Source: an uncultured Collinsella sp. (GTDB lineage Bacteria; Actinomycetota; Coriobacteriia; Coriobacteriales; Coriobacteriaceae). Taken from it: a stretch of 10,180 bases of DNA. Location of the stretch: positions 1 through 10,180 of the forward strand of contig CABQMC010000041.1 of NCBI GenBank assembly GCA_902465115.1. The letters are read 5' to 3'. Position numbers and translations under genes: made by a program. Below the pieces are notes generated by a model. It saw only the letters and a list, made by a program, of their open reading frames with translations. It searched no databases and had not been told where the DNA came from. Positions 1 through 7,188 of this stretch are shown piece after piece (the first letter of the stretch is position 1; the number at the start of each line of letters is the position of its first letter).

Positions 1-106
1 TGATCTTCTTAAGAAGGGTCGCCTTGGCCTTCTCGATGCTCTCGTCGAGCTCGATCTTGGTCGGGCGGTACTGAAGCCGCTCGGGCAAAAGCGTGGGTTC
101 GGCCAT
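1..106 (-). CDS. hyfI: Hydrogenase-4 component I, NiFe hydrogenase small subunit, N-terminus only (partial)
   Basis: Only the first 35 codons are present before the left edge. The sequence starts MAEPTLLPERLQYR and continues IELDESIEKAKATLLKKI. The latter lines up with the E. coli HycG segment recalled as TVDESIASMKASLLKKI, which lies just before the conserved Cys-rich start of this NuoB-like subunit. The family carries a proximal [4Fe-4S] cluster that delivers electrons to the NiFe site of the large subunit; the cysteine ligands lie outside the window. Its position directly after hyfH, 2 bases downstream, is the expected one. The identification rests on this short match and on gene order. 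Confidence 0.85.
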   Translation of the reverse strand, partial: MAEPTLLPERLQYRPTKIELDESIEKAKATLLKKI

Positions 107-108
107 GG

Positions 109-825
109 TTACTCCTCCTTCGTTTCAAAATCCATGATGATGCCCTCGACCGGCGCCGGACCGGCGGGAATCTCGGGCGCATCGGGGTTAAGCTCGCGGT
201 CGATATACTCCGGGTTCACGCCGTGGCCGCCCAGATACTCCATGCCGGGGCCCTGGGGCTCGCCGGACGCAAGCGTCTCGTTGGCAGCCATGCCGTGTGC
301 GTTGCCGGTCTTTACGGCCGATGCGGCGCGCAGGGCGTCGAGCTCGCGCTTGCACTCCTGGCACATACCGACGGTGCGGGCGGCCTGCTCGGCCTCCATG
401 CCGCCGGCCTTTTGCAGCAGGCGCTTGGCATAGTCGATCTCCTTGTGCGGGGCAAACGGCTTGCCGCAACGCGAGCAGTGCTCGAGCGCATAGACGCTCT
501 TGCTGGTGAGGTCGTCCTTGCTCATGACGGCCAGCTCAAACTCCTCGGTGAGCTTGATGGCCTCCATGGGGCAGGCTTCCTCGCAGCGGCCGCAAAAGAT
601 GCAGCGGCCGTAGTCGATTGACCAGGTAATGGTATCGGCCGCAAGGTCGGTGTCCATGCGAATGGCATCGGCCGGGCACGCCACGCCGCAGGCACCGCAG
701 GCGATGCAGAGCTCGGCATTGTGCTCGGGCTTGCCGCGCATGTCCTTGTTGGTGGGGAACGGCGCAAACGGGTACTTGACCGTCGCGTCGCCGGCCTTGG
801 CGTTAACCTTCCAAAGCTTCAGCAT
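109..825 (-). CDS. hyfH: Hydrogenase-4 component H, NuoI-like 2x[4Fe-4S] ferredoxin subunit with C-terminal tail
   Basis: This 238-residue ferredoxin-type protein passes electrons between HyfA and the hydrogenase small subunit. The two cluster motifs are C40-x2-C43-x2-C46-x3-C50-P and C75-x2-C78-x2-C81-x3-C85-P, within a NuoI-like region including NKDMRGKPEHN and WSIDYGRCIFCGRCEEACP. Two further Cys pairs, C117/C120 (HCSRCGKPFA) and C155/C158 (CQECKRE), resemble the metal-binding pairs that HycF also has (recalled) and could form a zinc-ribbon-like site. The usual family length is about 180. Here about 75 extra residues follow the last Cys pair, rich in Gly, Pro and acidic residues and without Cys; they look disordered. 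The start is fixed by the ribosome-binding site and by the LKLWKV N-terminus. The stop is 2 bases before hyfI. Confidence 0.95.
   Translation of the reverse strand: MLKLWKVNAKAGDATVKYPFAPFPTNKDMRGKPEHNAELCIACGACGVACPADAIRMDTDLAADTITWSIDYGRCIFCGRCEEACPMEAIKLTEEFELAVMSKDDLTSKSVYALEHCSRCGKPFAPHKEIDYAKRLLQKAGGMEAEQAARTVGMCQECKRELDALRAASAVKTGNAHGMAANETLASGEPQGPGMEYLGGHGVNPEYIDRELNPDAPEIPAGPAPVEGIIMDFETKEE
113..120 (-). promoter_or_regulatory. Shine-Dalgarno sequence of hyfI
   Basis: AAGGAGGA on the minus strand lies 6 bases before the ATG at 104-106 and overlaps the last codons of hyfH. It is one of the strongest ribosome-binding sites in the operon and supports the chosen hyfI start. Confidence 0.75.
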
Positions 826-826
826 A

Positions 827-2599
827 TTAGAGCGCCTCCTCATCGAGCGGAGCGGCCATGGTGCCCTCGCCCGCAAGCGGCGACTTGTCGCGCCAGACGT
901 TCTCGAACTGCTCCTTGTCGAGCACGTGGTCGCGCTTGGCGGCGACATCGGTCACCGTCACGCGGTCGGTGCAGGAGTAGCACGGGTCGAGAGAGCCGAC
1001 GATCAGCGCCGCGTCGCCCACGGTGTTGCCGCGGAACATGTAGCGCAGGACCGGCCAGTTGCTGTACGTAGCTGCCTTGGCGCGCCAGCGGTAGCACTTC
1101 TGGTTGTTGCCGAGCATGGCCCAGTGCACGTCCTCGCCGCGCGGAGCCTCGGTGGCGCCGATGGCGTACTTGTGCGGGGTGTACTCCCAATCCGTGGTGA
1201 GGATGGGGCCCGACGGGCAGTTCTCGAGCATGGTCTCGATCATGTCGATCGAATCGTAGACCTCCTGGATGCGAACGGCGGTACGGCCGAAGGCATCGCA
1301 GGTGTCGGCCGTGGCGGCGTGCATCTTTTGGACGTCCGGATCGGCGTAGCCGTCGAAGGGATGGTCAAAGCGCACGTCGCGGGCATAGCCCGAGCCACGC
1401 ATGAGCGGGCCGACCGGCGAGAAGTCGCGTGCGATCTTGCGATCCAAGATGCCGATACCGCTCGTACGCTCAATAAAGTTGGGCGTGGAGAGCAAGACGT
1501 CGACGAGTTCCTGAACCTCGGAGCGCAGCTGGTGGATGGTCGTGAGCGTGGAGAGCTTCTGCTCGGCCAAAATGTCGCGACGCACGCCGCCGATCACGTT
1601 GAGGCCGTAGGTCTTGCGGTGACCGGAGAGCTTCTCGGCCAGGTCCATGGACTTCTCGCGGACGCGGAAGAACTGCTGGAAGCCGGAGTCGAAGCCCGTA
1701 TAGTGCGACGCGAGGCCAATATTGAGCAGGTGCGAGTGCAGACGCTCGACCTCGAGCATGATGGCGCGGATGTACTGGGCGCGCGGCGGGACATGAATGC
1801 CCTGGGCGCGCTCGACGGCCTCGGCGTAGGCCACCGAGTGAGCGCAGCCGCAGATGCCGCAGATACGGTCGGCGAGGAACGTCACGGCGTCATAGTTCAG
1901 GCGCGTCTCGGCGACCTTCTCCATGCCGCGGTGCACGTAGAACAGACGGTAGTCGGCATCGACGATCGTCTCGCCCTCGACGAACAGGCGGAAGTGGCCG
2001 GGCTCGTCGGAGGTAATGTGCAGCGGGCCCATGGGGACGAGCGTGGTCTCCTTGCCCTTGGTATCGGCCAAGAACTCGTAGTTTTCCATGTCGCTCGCGG
2101 GAGCGGGACGGAAGCGGTAGTCCATGGAGTCCTTGCGCAGCGGGTACAGGCCGCTGGGCCAGTCATCGGGCAGTACCAAGCGGCGACGGTCGGGCAGACC
2201 CTCGGGGATCAGACCGAACATGTCGCGCAGCTCGCGCTCGCCCCACACGCAAGCGGGGACGAACGGCGTCACGGACGGGAACGTCATCTTGGCGGGATCG
2301 ACCTCGGTGCGCACGGTCACCCAGCCGGGGTCCTCCCCCTCCATGGAGATGACGTAGTACACGGCGTAACGGCCGCACAGGCTGCGCTCGTCGTTGCCGA
2401 TGATCACGGGAATCCAGCCGTAGCGCTCGTAATACAGGTAGTGGACGGCCTCGGGCAGCTTGTCCTGCTTGACGGTAATCGTCAGCTGGTCCTCGCACTG
2501 CCACTCGACCTTCTCGATAGCGCCCGGCACTGCAGCACGCAGGGCCTCGACGTGGCTTTCGCAGCGACGAGCGTAGTCCTTCTTTTCAGGTTCTGCCAT
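827..2599 (-). CDS. hyfG: Hydrogenase-4 component G, group 4 NiFe hydrogenase large subunit with NuoC-like domain
   Basis: This 590-residue catalytic subunit reduces protons to H2. Residues about 25-150 form the NuoC-like domain, with the signature ERELRDMFG at 121-129, and the rest is the NuoD-like NiFe domain. Both active-site motifs are intact: RICGICGCAH at 245-254 (ligands C247, C250) and DPCYSCTDR at 538-546 (ligands C540, C543). The latter ends in Arg, not His, as in E. coli HycE. By analogy with HycE, which is cut after this Arg by the protease HycI, a 44-residue C-terminal peptide should be removed after R546. That is longer than the 32 residues removed from HycE. No maturation protease lies in the window. 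The N-terminal MAEPEKK start has a ribosome-binding site, and the stop is one base before hyfH. Confidence 0.97.
   Translation of the reverse strand: MAEPEKKDYARRCESHVEALRAAVPGAIEKVEWQCEDQLTITVKQDKLPEAVHYLYYERYGWIPVIIGNDERSLCGRYAVYYVISMEGEDPGWVTVRTEVDPAKMTFPSVTPFVPACVWGERELRDMFGLIPEGLPDRRRLVLPDDWPSGLYPLRKDSMDYRFRPAPASDMENYEFLADTKGKETTLVPMGPLHITSDEPGHFRLFVEGETIVDADYRLFYVHRGMEKVAETRLNYDAVTFLADRICGICGCAHSVAYAEAVERAQGIHVPPRAQYIRAIMLEVERLHSHLLNIGLASHYTGFDSGFQQFFRVREKSMDLAEKLSGHRKTYGLNVIGGVRRDILAEQKLSTLTTIHQLRSEVQELVDVLLSTPNFIERTSGIGILDRKIARDFSPVGPLMRGSGYARDVRFDHPFDGYADPDVQKMHAATADTCDAFGRTAVRIQEVYDSIDMIETMLENCPSGPILTTDWEYTPHKYAIGATEAPRGEDVHWAMLGNNQKCYRWRAKAATYSNWPVLRYMFRGNTVGDAALIVGSLDPCYSCTDRVTVTDVAAKRDHVLDKEQFENVWRDKSPLAGEGTMAAPLDEEAL
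835..840 (-). promoter_or_regulatory. Shine-Dalgarno sequence deciding the hyfH start
   Basis: AGGAGG on the minus strand, within the last codons of hyfG, lies 9 bases before the ATG at 823-825. It selects this ATG over an in-frame start at 948 whose extra 41 codons overlap hyfG and have an Arg/Ser-rich, non-protein-like composition. Confidence 0.75.
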
Positions 2600-2603
2600 G
2601 GTG

Positions 2604-4106
2604 CTAATTCACCTCACTTGTCTTGGTCTGGGAACTGAACACCATGCGGTAGAGAGGGGCCTCGTGGAGCTCTTCGACGCTCTGGTTCAAAACGACGGAC
2701 GTTGCATCCTCGACGCCGCTCGTGATGGCGACCGGGGTGGCGATACCGAACCACATGACCACGATCGCCTTGCCGAAGATGGACTTGAGCGCGATGCCGG
2801 TAAGGGCGAAGTACACGCCGGTGAGGCCGATGGCCACGAGCACGACCACCCAGATGGGACCGGACTGAACGCCGGCCACGAAGGTGAGGAACTCGGAGAT
2901 GAACAGGGCGAACGGCGGGAAGGCGGCGAGCGCGAGCAGGGCGATGATGGTGAGCGCTGCCGTGACGGGAGCGATCTCGACGACGCCCTTGATCTTGTTC
3001 AGGTCGCGGGTGTGGTAGATGTGCTGGATGTTACCGGCCATGCAGAAGGCGAGCGCCTTCGTGAAGCCGTGGAAGATGCAGTGCAGCAGGCAGGCGGCGA
3101 TACCGAGCGGGCCACCGATACCCAGGCACAGCGCGACCACGCCGACGTTGTCGACGGAGGAGTACGCGAAGCGGCGCTTGATATCGTCCTGCTTGAAGAT
3201 GCACAGGGCAGCCACCAGGATGGACAGCGTGCCCAGGATGAGCAGGAGCGTACGCGGATAGGTGTCGCCCACCGTGATGATGGACAGGGAGTAGAAGCGG
3301 ATGATCACCAGCATGGCGCACTTGAGCAGCACGCCCGAGAGCAGCGCGGAGACCGGGCTCGGAGCCTGGGAGTGAGCGTCGGGCAGCCAGGTGTGCATGG
3401 GGAACAGGCCCGCCTTGGTGCCGAAGCCGATGACGATGAACGCGAACGCGAGGCGCACGAGCATCGGGTCGAACTGGTCGGCGTAGGGCATGATGGAGGT
3501 GAGGAAGGCGGCCTCATGCGCGTTGGGCATGATATCGGCGGCGTTCGCGTAGATGAGCAGCGTGCCGAACAGGCCGAAGGCCACACCGGCGGTGCAGACC
3601 ATCGCGTACTTCCAAGACGCCTCGAGCGCCTGCTTGTTCTTGTAGATGCCCACGAGGAACACGGTCGACAGCGTAGTGGCCTCGACCGCCGCCCAGGTGA
3701 GGATGATGTTGTTGGACAGGCAGGCGAGCAGCATCGTGAAGACGAACAGGCTGAACAGCGCGTAGTACTGCTTGGTGCGCTCGGCCGGCATGGTCTTCTC
3801 CTCGATATCGATCTTGATATAGGAGATGGAGTACACGCCGGTGATGAACCCGATGATGCCTACCAGAAGGACGAAGATCGACGAGAGCGAATCGAGATGG
3901 AGCCACAGGCCCAAAGCGTCGATATTCTGCCCGCTCGAGAGCATGGTTCCCGCGGTGACGACCGAAAGGACAAGGGTCGCCGCGACGGAGATGGTGTTGA
4001 GCCCCGCGAAGACGTTGTAGGACGTCGTCTTGGGGAGCGCAGCCATAATCAGGGAGAACACGAGAGGACAAGCGAGCAGGGCGACCGTCAGCATTGAAAC
4101 ATCCAT
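2604..4106 (-). CDS. hyfF: Hydrogenase-4 component F, antiporter-like membrane subunit
   Basis: This 500-residue NuoL/M/N-type protein is the third antiporter-like subunit of the membrane arm. It resembles E. coli HyfF as recalled (about 526 residues): GLWLHLDSLSSIF, TWAAVEATTLSTVFLVGIY, GVAFGLFGTLLIYANAA, IGFGTKAGLFPMHTWLPDAH and CLGIGGPLGIAACLLH. Visible channel-type residues are E142, K231, K262, K350 and E405 (SEF). The C-terminal 30 or so residues are polar and shorter than in E. coli. The start has AAGGGG about 8 bases upstream, 3 bases after hyfE. hyfG follows after 4 bases, with a GAGGTGA ribosome-binding site inside the last hyfF codons. Confidence 0.95.
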   Translation of the reverse strand: MDVSMLTVALLACPLVFSLIMAALPKTTSYNVFAGLNTISVAATLVLSVVTAGTMLSSGQNIDALGLWLHLDSLSSIFVLLVGIIGFITGVYSISYIKIDIEEKTMPAERTKQYYALFSLFVFTMLLACLSNNIILTWAAVEATTLSTVFLVGIYKNKQALEASWKYAMVCTAGVAFGLFGTLLIYANAADIMPNAHEAAFLTSIMPYADQFDPMLVRLAFAFIVIGFGTKAGLFPMHTWLPDAHSQAPSPVSALLSGVLLKCAMLVIIRFYSLSIITVGDTYPRTLLLILGTLSILVAALCIFKQDDIKRRFAYSSVDNVGVVALCLGIGGPLGIAACLLHCIFHGFTKALAFCMAGNIQHIYHTRDLNKIKGVVEIAPVTAALTIIALLALAAFPPFALFISEFLTFVAGVQSGPIWVVVLVAIGLTGVYFALTGIALKSIFGKAIVVMWFGIATPVAITSGVEDATSVVLNQSVEELHEAPLYRMVFSSQTKTSEVN

Positions 4107-4109
4107 GGC

Positions 4110-4763
4110 CTACCCCTTCAATTCGGTCAGGTCGTGGGAGTCGAGCGACTTGGTGTCGTTCCAAATCCTCACGACGACGGCGGACATGATGATGACGGCG
4201 AAGATGGCGTCGGTGGCGATGCCGATCTCGATGATCTCGGGGGCCGTGGGCGCGAGCAGAGCGAGCGTCACGTGGCTACCGTTCTCCATAAGGCAGTACC
4301 CGAAGATCTGCTTGAGGATGTTGCGCTGGGAGATGATGCACGTGAGGCCGACGAAGAAGTGCGCGAAGCTGATGGCGAGGGCCGGAGTGGCCACCTCGGC
4401 GGTGGGCAGGCTCAGGCGCGTGACCACCGCGAAGCAGACGGCCACCTCCAGACCGGTGAGGATGATGGTCCAGGCCGGCTTGATGGAGGAGGTCAGCGTG
4501 CTATCGGCAGGCGAACCCATCTTCTTGTAGGCACGGTTGAGAATGAACGGAACGAGGATCACCTTGGTGACGAAGGCCGACGCGGCCCACATGAGAAGCT
4601 CGGTGGCACCGGTGGTGAGGCCCAGGGTGAGCAGCACGCCCACCAGGACAACCGACTGGATCGCGTACCACTTGATGGCGGACGGGATGGTCTTCGAGAC
4701 GACCACCATGGTGGAGGTCACGATCAGAAGACCGCCCAGGATATTGACTAACGAATAACCCAT
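4110..4763 (-). CDS. hyfE: Hydrogenase-4 component E (HyfE, NuoK-like membrane subunit)
   Basis: This 217-residue membrane protein is the same length as E. coli HyfE and shares recognisable blocks with it: ASAFVTKVILVP at 61-72, SQRNILKQIFGYCLMENGSH at 145-164, EIGIATDAIFAV at 179-190, and the C-terminal LTELKG. About six to seven hydrophobic segments are visible, and part of the protein is related to NuoK. HyfE is found in hydrogenase-4 and related membrane-bound complexes but not in hydrogenase-3, so it is diagnostic of the type. The start ATG at 4761-4763 follows a perfect AGGAGG at 4770-4775, which overlaps the hyfD stop codon. The stop lies 3 bases before hyfF. Confidence 0.95.
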   Translation of the reverse strand: MGYSLVNILGGLLIVTSTMVVVSKTIPSAIKWYAIQSVVLVGVLLTLGLTTGATELLMWAASAFVTKVILVPFILNRAYKKMGSPADSTLTSSIKPAWTIILTGLEVAVCFAVVTRLSLPTAEVATPALAISFAHFFVGLTCIISQRNILKQIFGYCLMENGSHVTLALLAPTAPEIIEIGIATDAIFAVIIMSAVVVRIWNDTKSLDSHDLTELKG

Positions 4764-4773
4764 GTCCTACCTC

Positions 4774-6231
4774 CTAACCCATCCAACTAGAGGACAGAGG
4801 ACCGGCGACGACGACCATGATCATGAGGACGACGAACACGAACGCCATGGCGCGCGGAAGGGGCTGGCCGGCGGCCACGGTCTCGCTCGGCTCACCGGGC
4901 AGGACCTTACCCATCCAACGCAGGAACCATGCGAAGGTGGCGACGGTCTCGACGACCATGACGCACACGAGGACAAAGATGACCGTGTTGGTAGCACCAA
5001 CCGCGAAGCCACCGGAAATGATCTGGAACTTGGAAAAGAACGTGCTCATGGGGGGCACGCCGGCGATAGCGGTCGCGGCGACCGCAAAGCCCACGCCCGT
5101 GACCGGGTACTTCTTCATGAGGCCCTGGATCTTGGGCAGCATACGGGTTCCCAGCGTGAAGCTGAGAGAGCCAGCGATGAGGAAGAACAGGGTCTTGGTG
5201 AACGCGTGGTTGAAGATGTGCTCGACGGCGCCGTTAAACGCCATCTGGCTTCCGAACACGGAGAGGCCCAGGCCAAAGAACACGTAGGCGAGCTGCGCGA
5301 TCGTCGAGAAGGCGAGCAGGCGCTTCATATCCTTCTGGGGCAGGTACATGAGGAAGCCGAAGAGCATGGTCACGACGGCGTCGATGATGGCGACCCAACC
5401 GACGATCTCGGGGATATCGCCGGCGCTCGCAAGAGCGCGGGCGAACACGCACACGCCGACCTTAACCATGGACGCGCCATGAAGGTAGGCGGAAACGGGC
5501 GTGGGGGCCTCCATTGCGGAGGGCAGCCACATGTAGAGCGGGAACTGGGCGGACTTGGCCCAAGCAGCGAACAGGATGAGCAGCAGCACGACGGTCTTCA
5601 TACCGGAATCGAGCTGGGAGATCGCGCTCAGCGCGAACGTGCCGGTTCCGGCGAACAGGAAGGCCGCGCCGATGTAGAGTCCCAGAGCGCCGATATGGGT
5701 GATGATGAGCGCCTTCATACCGGCTTTCTTGGCCGTGGGCGTCATGTAGTAGCTGATGAGGCCCCAGGAGCACACACCGGTGATCTCGAAGAAAACGAGC
5801 TGGCCGACGATGGTGGAGCTGTAGGCGAGACCGGCCATGGCGCCGATGAACGTGGAGAAGTACACGTAGAAGCGACGACGGGGCGCGTCGGGATGCTCCT
5901 TATTCTTATCGCTCATGTACGGAAACGAATAGATGACGACGAGCAGGCCGATAGCGACGAACGCGGGTGCGAGCAGCGTGCTCATCCGGTCGAATATGAA
6001 GCCCATGACCAAGGTCTGGCCCATACTCGCCCAGGTTACATCGACCGCGTTCATGCCGTTTCCGGCAAACGTCGCGGCCAAGCCAACGGAAGCGACCGTG
6101 GCGATGCCGCCGGCAAAGGCGCAGATCCATTTAGCGTAGGGACGCGGCAGCATGACGATGAGCAGGGAGCCCAGCATGGGGACGGCGATCGCCACCATGG
6201 CAAAGAGGGACAAGCTCGATTCGATTGACAT
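4774..6231 (-). CDS. hyfD: Hydrogenase-4 component D, antiporter-like membrane subunit
   Basis: This 485-residue, very hydrophobic protein of the NuoL/M/N-Mrp superfamily is close in length to E. coli HyfD (about 480). Characteristic residues are E149 in the fifth-helix region (LVFFEITGVCSWGL), K226 in AWAKSAQFPLYMWLP, PTPVSAYLHGASMVK with K257, QKDMKRLLAFST near 299-310, and K346 in NHAFTKTLFFL. These are the residues known to form proton channels in complex I antiporter subunits, so the protein is predicted to be competent for ion transfer. HyfD is one of the subunits that distinguish hydrogenase-4 from the smaller hydrogenase-3 complex, so it supports a Hyf and not a Hyc assignment. The start has a GGGAG ribosome-binding site about 6 bases upstream. 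Confidence 0.93.
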   Translation of the reverse strand: MSIESSLSLFAMVAIAVPMLGSLLIVMLPRPYAKWICAFAGGIATVASVGLAATFAGNGMNAVDVTWASMGQTLVMGFIFDRMSTLLAPAFVAIGLLVVIYSFPYMSDKNKEHPDAPRRRFYVYFSTFIGAMAGLAYSSTIVGQLVFFEITGVCSWGLISYYMTPTAKKAGMKALIITHIGALGLYIGAAFLFAGTGTFALSAISQLDSGMKTVVLLLILFAAWAKSAQFPLYMWLPSAMEAPTPVSAYLHGASMVKVGVCVFARALASAGDIPEIVGWVAIIDAVVTMLFGFLMYLPQKDMKRLLAFSTIAQLAYVFFGLGLSVFGSQMAFNGAVEHIFNHAFTKTLFFLIAGSLSFTLGTRMLPKIQGLMKKYPVTGVGFAVAATAIAGVPPMSTFFSKFQIISGGFAVGATNTVIFVLVCVMVVETVATFAWFLRWMGKVLPGEPSETVAAGQPLPRAMAFVFVVLMIMVVVAGPLSSSWMG

Positions 6232-6247
6232 AGTTTCTCCCTTCTCC

Positions 6248-7171
6248 CTACACGCCTACGACGACGAAGACGAACGCGAGGACCGCGATGCCGACGACGG
6301 CCCAGGTCTGGTTACCGAGCACCTTGAAGCGCGAACGGGAAACGGAGTTCTCGAGCACGCCGCAGACGACGAAATCGACCAGGCACTTGACGAGGAAGAC
6401 GACGGCGCCCACGAGAGCGGTGACGCCGATGGTCGCGGGCTCTCCCCAGGGGATGAAGATGGAGGTGAACCAAGCGACGACCACGACCTGCTTCATGCCC
6501 ATGGCGAGCTTCATCATGGCCAGGGACGGGCCGGAGAGCTCGGCGAGCGGGCCCTCCTGGAGCTCCTGCTCGGCTTCGGCCTGATCGAACGGAAGCTTGC
6601 CGAGCTCCATGTAACAGGCGGCCGCGAAGGCGACGCCGGCGAGGATAACGGCGACGACGCTCGAGACGTTGCCCGTAACGATGTGCTGACCCATGGTCGC
6701 AATGTCCGTGGAGCCGCACACGATGGCGACGGTGAACAGCGCGATGAGCATGGACGGCTCGATGAGCACGCTCATGAGGAGCTCGCGGATACCGCCGAAG
6801 CCCGCGTAGGCGTTGGAGGAATCCACGCCGGACAGCGCGAAGAAGAAGCGGGACAGCGCGAGCGCGTACATGATGGTGATGGCGTCACCAAAGACGGGCA
6901 TGGGGCTCTGGAGCGTGAACATGGGCAGGCCCATGGCGAGCATAAACGACACCGCGAGGAACAGCGGCGGCATGATGCGCAGCACGAAGCTCGAGTCGGA
7001 ACTCACGGACTCGGGACGCGCCATGAGCTTCGCGAGGTCCCGGTAATCCTGAAGGATGGACGGACCGCGGCGATTGTGCATCTTCGCGCGAATCACACGG
7101 GCGAGGCCGGAGAAGAAGGGCGCGACCAGCATGACCACGAGGCCCTGCGCCATCGCAAGAACGATGTTCAT
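6248..7171 (-). CDS. hyfC: Hydrogenase-4 component C, NuoH-like membrane anchor (HyfC/HycD family)
   Basis: This 307-residue integral membrane protein belongs to the NuoH/HycD family, which connects the peripheral hydrogenase arm to the membrane arm. About eight hydrophobic helices are visible. Family landmarks are present: RRGPSILQDYRDLAKL at 34-49, GGIREL at 126-131, EPS at 138-140 and the acidic loop ELGKLPFDQAEAEQE at 189-203. That loop corresponds to the conserved quinone-site-side loop of NuoH, here facing the small subunit. The length is essentially that of E. coli HycD. It starts 17 bases after the hyfB stop and is followed by hyfD after 16 bases. The start is set by the ribosome-binding site and by MNIVLAMAQG as a plausible membrane-helix N-terminus. 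Confidence 0.95.
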   Translation of the reverse strand: MNIVLAMAQGLVVMLVAPFFSGLARVIRAKMHNRRGPSILQDYRDLAKLMARPESVSSDSSFVLRIMPPLFLAVSFMLAMGLPMFTLQSPMPVFGDAITIMYALALSRFFFALSGVDSSNAYAGFGGIRELLMSVLIEPSMLIALFTVAIVCGSTDIATMGQHIVTGNVSSVVAVILAGVAFAAACYMELGKLPFDQAEAEQELQEGPLAELSGPSLAMMKLAMGMKQVVVVAWFTSIFIPWGEPATIGVTALVGAVVFLVKCLVDFVVCGVLENSVSRSRFKVLGNQTWAVVGIAVLAFVFVVVGV

Positions 7172-7176
7172 AATAT

Positions 7177-7185
7177 CCTCTCCCC
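7177..7185 (-). promoter_or_regulatory. Shine-Dalgarno sequence deciding the hyfC start
   Basis: GGGGAGAGG on the minus strand lies 5 bases before the ATG at 7169-7171. It fixes the hyfC start there, and not at the much earlier in-frame start at 7522, whose extra 117 codons merely overlap hyfB out of frame and give an Arg/His-rich non-protein-like sequence. Confidence 0.7.
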
Positions 7186-7188
7186 TCT

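Noticed and set aside
826..948. N-terminal extension of hyfH from 948.
   Set aside because: It overlaps the hyfG 3' end out of frame and has a non-protein-like composition. AGGAGG before the ATG at 823-825 marks the true start.
629..2638. Long plus-strand open frame (669 codons) opposite hyfG and hyfH, and similar frames at 2598-4097, 4762-6228, 6152-7192 and 8148-9239.
   Set aside because: These mirror the real minus-strand genes and stay open because of G/C-ending codons. Their translations are rich in His, Asp, Glu, Arg and Gly, with no family motifs, while the opposite strand carries clear Hyf proteins.
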